The notes below the pieces were generated by a model. The model saw only the letters and a program-made list of their open reading frames with translations. It was not told the origin of the DNA and did not search any database. Below are positions 1 through 5,418 of a DNA stretch of 5,418 bases, one piece after another. The stretch is from Oscillospiraceae bacterium (lineage in GTDB: Bacteria; Bacillota; Clostridia; Oscillospirales; UBA644), in the NCBI GenBank assembly GCA_015067385.1, contig SVMP01000145.1:1-5418 (forward strand). The letters are read 5' to 3'. Position 1 is the stretch's first letter; the number at the start of each line of letters is the position of its first letter. Made by a program: the position numbers and the translations under genes.

Positions 1-853
1 AATGTATTTTGTAAATAAGGTTGCCGAAGCATTCCCCGATAAGATTATTTCTACTCTTTCGTATTGGTACAGCAGAACTGCTCCTAAAAAAATCGAAATG
101 AGAGATAATGTTCATATCATGCTTTGCAACATCGAATGTGATCGTTCAAAGCCTATTCGCGAAAATCCGCAGTGCGAAAGTTTTGTAAAAGACCTTGCTG
201 TTTGGCATAAATATTGCGGCAATGTATTCCTTTGGGATTACGATATTCAGTTTGCAAATCTTGTTTCTCCGTTCCCGAACTTCCATGTCCTTCAAAAAAA
301 TATGCAGTTCTTTTATGAGAACAGTGTTCGTTCCATATTTAATCAGGCTAACCGTGAAAATAGAGGGGATTTTTGGGCTCTTCGTGCCTACTTGCTTTCA
401 AAACTCTCCTGGAATCCGTACTGTGATATTGAAAAACACAGACAGAACTTCCTCAACGCTTACTACGGTGCAGCAGCCCCGTTTATCGATAAATATCTAA
501 ACATCATGGCTGATGAACTTGAAAAATCGGGCGAAGGTCTTTCCATTTTCGGTCATCCTCAGGATGAAAAATTCCTTGCAAAAGAGCTTATGCCTACATA
601 CAGATCCCTCTTTGCCGAAGCAAAGAATGCCGTTAAAGACGATCCGAAACTTTTGCTTCGTGTTGAAGAAGATGAAATGGGTCTTGTCTATGCTATTCTC
701 AAAGCTAAACTTTATGACAGCGAAGACGATAAACAGTATCTCATGTCTTTCTTCCGCAGGGTAGCGGATGCGGTAGGTCTTGAAAAAGTTGAAGAGTGGA
801 AGATAACAGTCGATATGTTCCTCGATTCTCTTAACGAATCCGTTGCGGAATAA
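1..853 (+). CDS. DUF4838 domain-containing, glycoside-hydrolase-like protein (5' truncated by window edge)
   Basis: The reading frame is open from the first base to the TAA at 851-853, so only the C-terminal 283 or so residues are visible; the ATG at base 2 is probably internal because no RBS can be seen and the sequence starts inside a domain. The visible part resembles the DUF4838 family: an M-L-C-N-I-E-C segment near visible residues 40-46, FLWDY at 76-80, FPNF at 91-94, then LRAYLLSKLSWNP at 127-139 and NAYYGAAAPFIDKY at 152-165, followed by a helical, charged C-terminus. DUF4838 proteins are often annotated next to alpha-glucuronidase/GH20-like N-terminal regions and occur in polysaccharide-use loci, but the substrate is not established for this family. 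Catalytic residues cannot be judged because the upstream part is missing. SBP-A starts 55 nt downstream with no terminator between, suggesting one transcript. Family assignment is from remembered motif pattern, not a search. Confidence 0.8.
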   Translation, partial: MYFVNKVAEAFPDKIISTLSYWYSRTAPKKIEMRDNVHIMLCNIECDRSKPIRENPQCESFVKDLAVWHKYCGNVFLWDYDIQFANLVSPFPNFHVLQKNMQFFYENSVRSIFNQANRENRGDFWALRAYLLSKLSWNPYCDIEKHRQNFLNAYYGAAAPFIDKYLNIMADELEKSGEGLSIFGHPQDEKFLAKELMPTYRSLFAEAKNAVKDDPKLLLRVEEDEMGLVYAILKAKLYDSEDDKQYLMSFFRRVADAVGLEKVEEWKITVDMFLDSLNESVAE

Positions 854-908
854 TATATAATTATTAATTATTTTGAAGATCAATTTGTAATTTATTTGAG
901 GTTTTATC

Positions 909-2321
909 ATGAAAAGGATTATTTCTGTTTTTCTTTGTTTTGTTTTTACATTTTTATTCGTTTCCTGTGCTCCGTCCGAAGAGATCATCCCCGAATACTC
1001 ATCGGATGTTTCGGGTGATATCGATCTCGGAGGAAAAGTATTTAAGATGGGTACCGTAAACGATGCTCTTATAGTTTTCCAATCCTCCGACGAAGGCTCG
1101 ACTCTCGGATATATCAATAATACTGAATTTGCCGATCTTGCGCTTAAGAGGATCAATGAAGTTGAATCGAAATACAATATGGTATTTGAAGTCGTCATCG
1201 TTCCTTCTGCAGGTCAGACCGCATACCATAGCGTTATGACAGGGGATTATGAGTTCGACTTTATCCAGGAAGAATCGTATGATATTGTCGATTATGTTAT
1301 TGCAGGTACTTTTACCGATCTTAGTGCTCTTTCAAGTATGGATGCCCTTGATGAAGAAAAATGGGGCAGCAGGTATCTCCTTTCGTCAATGATGTACGAC
1401 GGAGGTCTTTACGGCGTTATTCCTGCGAAACACCCGATGAAAACGCAGAACTCTATGTCCAGTGTTCTTGCAATAAATGAGTCTTATGTTCACAGTCTTA
1501 ACGAGACCGATCCCCGCGATTATTACGAAAACGGCGAATGGACATGGGATACTTTCACACGTGTTCTTACCGATTATGCTCACTACGGTCAGACTTCCAA
1601 TGATTTTGTTTATGCTCTCGCATCGAAAGAAGACTGGTTTACCCGTGCGGTTTCTTTATCTAACGGTGACGAATATCTTACTGTTAATAGCGATGGAACA
1701 TATGAAATGGGCTTTTACAGTGATACTGCGCTTAAAGCTTTTGATCAGGCTAATGAGTGGTGGAATGGGCCTACAGCAGATAATATTATCAAGGGTGGGG
1801 GCGTTGATCAACTCAACTCAAATGAAACCGTTATCGCTCTTATAGATAGTTACCAGGTCCTTTCTGGCGTTTCTTCAGTTGCGTATAACCTTGAATATTT
1901 CGGCATAGTTCCTTTCCCTTCCGGTCCCGATGCTCCTGCGGGTTGGTATAAGTCTTTTTATGAGTCTGCCGACTTTGTTCTTTCTATCCCCATTACTGCT
2001 CCCGATGCCGAGGCCTCTGCTCTTATCATGGACAGCCTTTTTGAGCCGCTTGAAGGATATGAAACCGATGAAGATATTCTTGAATATCTTACAAGAAACT
2101 ATTTCATAGATGAAAGAGATGCAAAGTATTTCTTTGAAATCGCTTCAAACGACCATGCCATCTATATTGACCATAAGCATGGTCTGACCGGATTCTTCCC
2201 TCAGATATTAAACGGTACACCCGCTCAAGTTCTTGAATCTATTGAAACTCAGCAGAAAACAAATATTGAAAAGTATATTTTAACTCAATATTTAACAATG
2301 AACGAGCTTTACGGAAACTGA
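909..2321 (+). CDS. SBP-A: extracellular solute-binding lipoprotein (ABC transporter family 1-like)
   Basis: This 470-residue protein is a probable membrane-anchored binding protein that delivers a solute, likely a sugar or oligosaccharide, to an ABC importer. The start ATG at 909 follows GAGG at 898-901. A basic MKR start, a hydrophobic stretch (residues 4-19) and FVSC form a signal peptide with lipidated Cys20; Phe at -3 makes the lipobox slightly atypical. An acidic linker follows, then a two-lobed SBP pattern: DLGG (39-42), EKWG (150-153), GGLYGVIP (165-172), DPRDYYENGEWTWD (201-214), FGIVPFPSGPDA (331-342), and a DERDA helix start (401-405), ending in ELYGN. Length fits family 1 SBPs. 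The mature part has no cysteine beyond the lipid-bearing one, unlike the two paralogues downstream. It probably depends on read-through from the DUF4838 gene, since no good promoter is visible in 854-908, and its transcript ends at the hairpin at 2332. Ligand is unknown. Confidence 0.9.
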   Translation: MKRIISVFLCFVFTFLFVSCAPSEEIIPEYSSDVSGDIDLGGKVFKMGTVNDALIVFQSSDEGSTLGYINNTEFADLALKRINEVESKYNMVFEVVIVPSAGQTAYHSVMTGDYEFDFIQEESYDIVDYVIAGTFTDLSALSSMDALDEEKWGSRYLLSSMMYDGGLYGVIPAKHPMKTQNSMSSVLAINESYVHSLNETDPRDYYENGEWTWDTFTRVLTDYAHYGQTSNDFVYALASKEDWFTRAVSLSNGDEYLTVNSDGTYEMGFYSDTALKAFDQANEWWNGPTADNIIKGGGVDQLNSNETVIALIDSYQVLSGVSSVAYNLEYFGIVPFPSGPDAPAGWYKSFYESADFVLSIPITAPDAEASALIMDSLFEPLEGYETDEDILEYLTRNYFIDERDAKYFFEIASNDHAIYIDHKHGLTGFFPQILNGTPAQVLESIETQQKTNIEKYILTQYLTMNELYGN

Positions 2322-2331
2322 TCAGTAATTT

Positions 2332-2366
2332 AAAAGACCTTTTGAGTTCATCTCGAAAGGTCTTTT
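2332..2366 (+). terminator. Intrinsic terminator after SBP-A
   Basis: An inverted repeat begins 11 nt after the SBP-A stop. AAAAGACCTTTTGAG (2332-2346) pairs with CTCGAAAGGTCTTTT (2352-2366), giving a 15-bp stem with a single T-G wobble (2343/2355) and a TTCAT loop. The descending arm ends in TTTT. The A-tract on the ascending arm means it could also act on the other strand, although no gene runs that way here. It separates the DUF4838/SBP-A unit from SBP-B. Confidence 0.88.
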
Positions 2367-2395
2367 GATATTTGCGTGAGATGTGTTTTTAGGTA

Positions 2396-2424
2396 TTGAC
2401 ATTTGCGGTTTATTGTGTTAAACT
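2396..2424 (+). promoter_or_regulatory. Sigma-A-type promoter of SBP-B
   Basis: A perfect -35 box TTGACA (2396-2401) and TAAACT (2419-2424, four of six matches to TATAAT) are separated by exactly 17 nt. It lies just after the SBP-A terminator and 55 nt before the SBP-B start codon, so transcription should begin near 2431. The surrounding TATTGACATTT (2394-2404) is repeated exactly in the SBP-C promoter (3953-3963). Confidence 0.75.
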
Positions 2425-2430
2425 GTAGAA

Positions 2431-2450
2431 AATACACGATTGGGTGTATT
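2431..2450 (+). promoter_or_regulatory. Perfect 7-bp inverted repeat at the SBP-B transcript start (possible operator)
   Basis: AATACAC (2431-2437) and GTGTATT (2444-2450) are exact inverted copies around a 6-nt spacer, starting six bases after the -10 box. This is a usual place for a repressor operator, or it could be a small hairpin at the 5' end of the mRNA. It does not resemble a consensus CcpA cre site that I can recognise. It has no counterpart in front of SBP-C. The RBS AGAGGTGA (2468-2475) lies outside it, so it should not directly block ribosome entry. The regulatory role is inferred. Confidence 0.45.
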
Positions 2451-2479
2451 AATGAAAATAATAGGGTAGAGGTGATCTT

Positions 2480-3889
2480 ATGAAAAAAACAAGTAAATTT
2501 GCAGTTTTTTTCCTTTCTGTTCTTTTTATTCTCAGCGCATGTCAAACTTCAGAACCGGAAATCGTGCCCGAGTATAAAATTGAAACGGGGGATGTTAATT
2601 TTGACGGTCTTTCGGTTACCTGGGGCTTTTCAATGAGCAGATATATGGATGGCGTTGATAATATTTTCGGATTTATTCCGGGAACAAATTTTGCTGATAA
2701 CGCTTTGGAAAGACAAAAGTCAATCGAATCTGCCTATAACTGTAAGATTATTGTTGATAACAACTCTAACTCCACAGTTATAGCTGATAAATTGAGTGCA
2801 TCGCTTATGTCCGGCTCTCATCTTTATGACCTTGTAACTTGCGACACAAGTGTTTTGAGTAATTTCTCAAGAGCAAGGGGATATCTTGTTGGATTATCTT
2901 CGCTCCTGGATGTACAGAATACAGAAAAATGGGGAACACCCAATATGCTTGAACCGATGATATGGAAAGATGATGTTTACGGTGTTGTTCCTTTTGCATG
3001 GCCCAATCTGCTTTACAGCACAACATATTCTGTATTCGCTGTGAATGAAACTCTTGTATCCCAATTAGGTCATTCGGATCCCCGTGAATATGTCGATAAC
3101 CGCGAGTGGACATGGGATAAGTTGGAAGAAACTCTCGAATTATATACCTATCAGGATGCGGGAAGAACAGTTTACGGAATGCATTGTCACGATGCTGACT
3201 TTGCTGTTAATATGCTTTACTCAAACGGTGTATCTTACTCTACTTATGAAAACGGTAAGGTCGTTTGCGGTGCATATACAGAAAAAGGTCGAGTTGCATT
3301 GGAACGTGCACAGGAAATATATAATGTAACTTGTAAAGATTTCATTTATCCCGATGCCGGTACAAATAAAGGTTCTTATATGATCAACGGCGATGTTGTT
3401 ATGGCTGTTATGGATAATGTTGATATTATCGGTACCACAGACTCTTTGATGTATCAGATGGATAATATCGGCATACTTCCTTTCCCTCAAGGTCCCGATG
3501 CTGTTCCCGGTGAATTTTCAAGCGGATATTCTCAGATGGCATATACAACATGTATTCCTGTTAATACAGCCGATGTTGAAGCTTCTGCGATGATTCTTGA
3601 TATGATGTTTGAACCTTTTGAAGGACTTGAAACAAAAGACGATATAGCAAATTATATGGCAGATGAAATCTTTTTTGATAAAAGAGATGCCGAAATTTTT
3701 ATCAATACTGTCAGAAATGCAAACTACGGATTTTTCTGGGAAGACGGCAGAGTCGCAGTACAGGCGGCTGTAAGAGAGGGTAATCCTATTTCTTCGATCC
3801 TTGAATCGTACGAAAGCCAGTATGACCAACTTGTATCGGAATATCTTGTAAACCATTATGCCGGCAGATATGCTGTTTACGGCAAATAA
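2480..3889 (+). CDS. SBP-B: extracellular solute-binding lipoprotein (ABC transporter family 1-like)
   Basis: This 469-residue protein is a probable lipid-anchored binding component of an ABC importer. ATG 2480 follows AGAGGTGA (2468-2475). The signal peptide has KKTSK, a hydrophobic core and lipobox LSAC with Cys21. SBP landmarks are FADNALER (71-78), TEKWGTP (148-154), WKDDVYGVVPFAWP (162-175), DPREYVDNREWTWDK (200-214), AGRT (227-230), IGILPFPQGPDAVPG (330-344) and a C-terminal AVYGK. It aligns along most of its length with SBP-C, with long identical blocks around KWGTP, WKDD.YGVVP and DPREYV; SBP-A is more distant. Cys88, Cys263 and Cys285 have counterparts in SBP-C. It has its own promoter and is followed by a terminator, so it should be a single-gene unit without a linked permease here. 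The ligand, probably a carbohydrate from context, cannot be told from sequence. Confidence 0.92.
   Translation: MKKTSKFAVFFLSVLFILSACQTSEPEIVPEYKIETGDVNFDGLSVTWGFSMSRYMDGVDNIFGFIPGTNFADNALERQKSIESAYNCKIIVDNNSNSTVIADKLSASLMSGSHLYDLVTCDTSVLSNFSRARGYLVGLSSLLDVQNTEKWGTPNMLEPMIWKDDVYGVVPFAWPNLLYSTTYSVFAVNETLVSQLGHSDPREYVDNREWTWDKLEETLELYTYQDAGRTVYGMHCHDADFAVNMLYSNGVSYSTYENGKVVCGAYTEKGRVALERAQEIYNVTCKDFIYPDAGTNKGSYMINGDVVMAVMDNVDIIGTTDSLMYQMDNIGILPFPQGPDAVPGEFSSGYSQMAYTTCIPVNTADVEASAMILDMMFEPFEGLETKDDIANYMADEIFFDKRDAEIFINTVRNANYGFFWEDGRVAVQAAVREGNPISSILESYESQYDQLVSEYLVNHYAGRYAVYGK
2501..2535 (+). repeat. Leader repeat, copy 1 (signal-peptide DNA of SBP-B)
   Basis: These 35 bases, coding for the hydrophobic core of the signal peptide (Ala8 to Ser19), are identical base for base to 4038-4072 in SBP-C, synonymous positions included. 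Similarity continues with few changes to about 2565 and includes the shared TTCAGAACCGGAA. The rest of the two genes is clearly more diverged. Confidence 0.85.
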
Positions 3890-3900
3890 AACTTAAACCC

Positions 3901-3936
3901 CAAAAGACCTTTTACTGAAAAGTAAAGGGTCTTTTG
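3901..3936 (+). terminator. Intrinsic terminator after SBP-B
   Basis: The inverted repeat starts 12 nt after the SBP-B stop. CAAAAGACCTTTTACT (3901-3916) pairs with AGTAAAGGGTCTTTTG (3921-3936), a 16-bp stem with one T-G wobble (3910/3927) capped by a GAAA tetraloop. The outer AAAAGACC/GGTCTTTT stem is the same as in the terminator after SBP-A, while the inner stem and loop differ, consistent with duplication plus compensatory drift. Confidence 0.9.
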
Positions 3937-3954
3937 TAATATTGAATTTTTATA

Positions 3955-3983
3955 TTGACATTTATTCCCTGATAATGTATAAT
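3955..3983 (+). promoter_or_regulatory. Full-consensus sigma-A promoter of SBP-C
   Basis: TTGACA (3955-3960), a 17-nt spacer and TATAAT (3978-3983) form a perfect match to the housekeeping consensus. The start of transcription is expected near 3990, leaving a short leader of about 27 nt before the start codon, with no room for a riboswitch. It lies 18 nt after the SBP-B terminator. It has no extended -10 TG and no obvious inverted repeat downstream. Confidence 0.9.
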
Positions 3984-4003
3984 ATATATAATAATACATA
4001 AAT

Positions 4004-4011
4004 AAAGGTGG
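4004..4011 (+). promoter_or_regulatory. Ribosome binding site that sets the SBP-C start
   Basis: AAAGGTGG is a strong Shine-Dalgarno sequence placed 5 nt before ATG 4017. It overlaps the alternative in-frame GTG at 4008, which therefore cannot use it and has no other RBS. The start is taken as ATG 4017; the protein then begins MKRVSK, matching MKKTSK of SBP-B. Confidence 0.88.
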
Positions 4012-4016
4012 TTTCC

Positions 4017-5402
4017 ATGAAAAGAGTAAGTAAAATTGCAGTTTTTTTCCTTTCTGTTCTTTTTATTCTCAGTGCATGTCAGGTTTCAGAACCGGAAGTC
4101 GTCCCTGAATACAATACCGATGTTTCGGCTGCTGACCTCGGTGGCTTGAATTTTGTATGGGGTCATGCGTATACCGGAACAGTTTACGGTTATATTGACG
4201 GTACGGCGCATTCCGATATGGCTCTTGACAGAGAAAAAGAGGTTGAAGATGCTTTAAACTGTACGATCGAGGTTGAATATAACGGTGATATCAATACTGC
4301 GATCAATACTGCTGTTATGTCAGGACAGCCTCGCTACGATATTGCTATCGGAGGCTCTTACGGAGTTGTTGACCCTATGCGCGCAGGATTTCTTTCCGGA
4401 ATTTCTTCGTTGATAGATGTTCATAACACAGATAAATGGGGAACACCGGGAATGCTGCAGTCTATGTTGTGGAAAGATGATCTTTACGGTGTCGTTCCTT
4501 ATGCATGGCCTGAATTGGTATATAATTCAACAGACTATCCTATCGTTGTAAATGAAGATCTTATAACTAAATACGGTCACACTGACCCTCGTGAATACGT
4601 TGAAAACGGCACATGGACTTGGGATAAATTTGAGGAAGTACTGCATGCTTACACCACGGAAGAGGCAGGCAGAACGATTTACGCAATGGCAATTCATCCT
4701 CCGTATTACTTTATTTCAATGTTCCTGTCAAACGGCGTTACAATGAGTATGTATGATGAAAACGGGGTTTCTTGCGGTCTGTATTCCGAGAGAGGTATAG
4801 AGGCTCTCGAACGTGCTGCTAAGATTTTAAGAGAAACATGTAAGGATTGCTTCTATCCTGCGGATGCTCATGGTGGACCGGGTGTTGATTGGTTTGTTAA
4901 CGGTGATATCTTTATGCTTACTCTTCGCGGATATGAGCTGTTGAAAGATGAGAACTGTGTTATGTACAGAGCCAATAACGTTGGTTATATCCCTTATCCG
5001 CAAGGTCCCAATGCCGTGCCTAACTACTACTATAGCGACCATTCAAGTTTGGAATATACTACGGTTATTCCTTTGAACGTCAAGGAACTTGAAGCAACTG
5101 CGATCGTTTTGTCTGAAATGTACGAACCGTTCGATGCTTACAAGACAAAAGCAGAATTACAGGATTATATGGGTAAACAAATATTCTTCGATGAACGTGA
5201 TGCCGGTATTATGTTTAATATGATTTCTCATGCGGAATACGGTTTCTTTAAGGAAGGCGGAAGATCTGTTATCGATACGCTTAAAGACAGTACCGAATCC
5301 GTACGAGTTATTCTTGAAAGCTTAGAATCCAAATATCAGGACATCCTCGAAGATTATATGATTCCTCATTATGAGGGCAGAATCGCAGTCTACGGCGAAT
5401 AA
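4017..5402 (+). CDS. SBP-C: extracellular solute-binding lipoprotein (ABC transporter family 1-like)
   Basis: With the start at ATG 4017 this is a 461-residue probable lipid-anchored ABC-importer binding protein. The signal peptide is nearly identical to that of SBP-B, with lipobox LSAC and Cys21. Landmarks are DLGGLNFVWG (40-49), TDKWGTP (138-144), WKDDLYGVVPYAWP (152-165), DPREYVENGTWTWDK (190-204), AGRT (217-220), TCKDCFYP (274-281), VGYIPYPQGPNAVP (322-335), FFDERDA (390-396) and a terminal AVYGE. The N-terminal lobe (about residues 50-120) differs most from SBP-B, while the KWGTP-to-AGRT region is highly conserved, suggesting a shared fold and partner but possibly a different ligand. Cys82, Cys253 and Cys275 match cysteines in SBP-B. 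It has the strongest promoter in the window. No terminator is seen in the 16 nt left after the stop. The ligand is unknown. Confidence 0.92.
   Translation: MKRVSKIAVFFLSVLFILSACQVSEPEVVPEYNTDVSAADLGGLNFVWGHAYTGTVYGYIDGTAHSDMALDREKEVEDALNCTIEVEYNGDINTAINTAVMSGQPRYDIAIGGSYGVVDPMRAGFLSGISSLIDVHNTDKWGTPGMLQSMLWKDDLYGVVPYAWPELVYNSTDYPIVVNEDLITKYGHTDPREYVENGTWTWDKFEEVLHAYTTEEAGRTIYAMAIHPPYYFISMFLSNGVTMSMYDENGVSCGLYSERGIEALERAAKILRETCKDCFYPADAHGGPGVDWFVNGDIFMLTLRGYELLKDENCVMYRANNVGYIPYPQGPNAVPNYYYSDHSSLEYTTVIPLNVKELEATAIVLSEMYEPFDAYKTKAELQDYMGKQIFFDERDAGIMFNMISHAEYGFFKEGGRSVIDTLKDSTESVRVILESLESKYQDILEDYMIPHYEGRIAVYGE
4038..4072 (+). repeat. Leader repeat, copy 2 (signal-peptide DNA of SBP-C)
   Basis: This is identical over 35 bases to 2501-2535 in SBP-B and covers the same codons, Ala8 to Ser19. 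The two copies are 1537 bases apart, about one promoter-gene-terminator unit, which fits a tandem duplication of the whole unit. Confidence 0.85.
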
Positions 5403-5418
5403 AATTGAATTTTGATAT

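Noticed and set aside
2..4. ATG at base 2 as the true start of the first gene
   Set aside because: The sequence begins in the middle of a conserved region and no upstream RBS can be seen, so the gene almost surely continues off the window.
854..908. A promoter or terminator in the gap before SBP-A
   Set aside because: TTGAAG at 873-878 has no good -10 at 16-18 nt, and the TAATTATTAATTA-type palindromic stretch has no G-C pairs, so neither signal is supported beyond the RBS.
497..1198. A 233-codon open frame on the - strand across the end of the DUF4838 gene and the start of SBP-A
   Set aside because: It overlaps two well-supported genes on the other strand, spans their intergenic gap, has low-complexity I/F/K-rich sequence and no recognisable domain or RBS; it is a shadow.
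2322..2479. A riboswitch or T-box leader before SBP-B
   Set aside because: The expected transcript leader is only about 50 nt and holds one small inverted repeat; it is too short for known riboswitch classes plus an expression platform.
2348..2545. A short - strand open frame through the SBP-A/SBP-B intergenic region
   Set aside because: It runs through the terminator, promoter and the SBP-B signal-peptide codons and has no family-like features.
3978..4005. The TATAATATATATAATAATA stretch as a repeat or replication-type AT element
   Set aside because: It is explained by the -10 box and an AT-rich leader; no iterons or DnaA boxes are nearby.
4008..4016. GTG 4008 as the start of SBP-C, adding three residues
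   Set aside because: The GTG lies inside the Shine-Dalgarno sequence needed for ATG 4017, and the paralogue SBP-B begins at the matching methionine.

Overview
The window looks like a stretch of a moderately AT-rich, Gram-positive anaerobe, probably a gut-type Clostridia/Firmicutes bacterium. The evidence is three Sec/SPII lipoprotein signal peptides, strong GAGG/AGGTGG ribosome binding sites, sigma-A type -35/-10 boxes, and protein families common in carbohydrate-degrading Clostridia. The lineage is inferred from gene style; no marker gene is present. All genes lie on the + strand.

Layout: (1) 1-853 is the 3' part of a gene whose product ends in a DUF4838-type region, a family tied to glycoside-hydrolase-like proteins. 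(2) After a 55-nt AT-rich gap with no visible terminator or convincing promoter comes a lipoprotein extracellular solute-binding protein (SBP-A, 909-2321), probably cotranscribed with the first gene. (3) A strong hairpin terminator (2332-2366) closes that unit. (4) A sigma-A promoter (2396-2424), a perfect 7-bp inverted repeat at the expected transcript start (2431-2450) and an RBS lead into a second paralogue, SBP-B (2480-3889). (5) A second hairpin terminator with the same outer stem (3901-3936) is followed by a full-consensus promoter (3955-3983) and a third paralogue, SBP-C (4017-5402). The last 16 bases (5403-5418) are too short to hold anything recognisable.

Functionally this reads as part of a carbohydrate-acquisition locus: a glycoside-hydrolase-like protein followed by a tandem series of binding lipoproteins for ABC transporters. 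No permease or ATPase gene lies in the window. SBP-B and SBP-C each appear to be separate, single-gene transcription units. They are closer to each other than to SBP-A, share almost identical leader DNA, and share three cysteines that SBP-A lacks. The most notable feature is this modular promoter-gene-terminator amplification of SBPs. I see no mobile element, CRISPR array, RNA gene, defence module or clearly new type of system.
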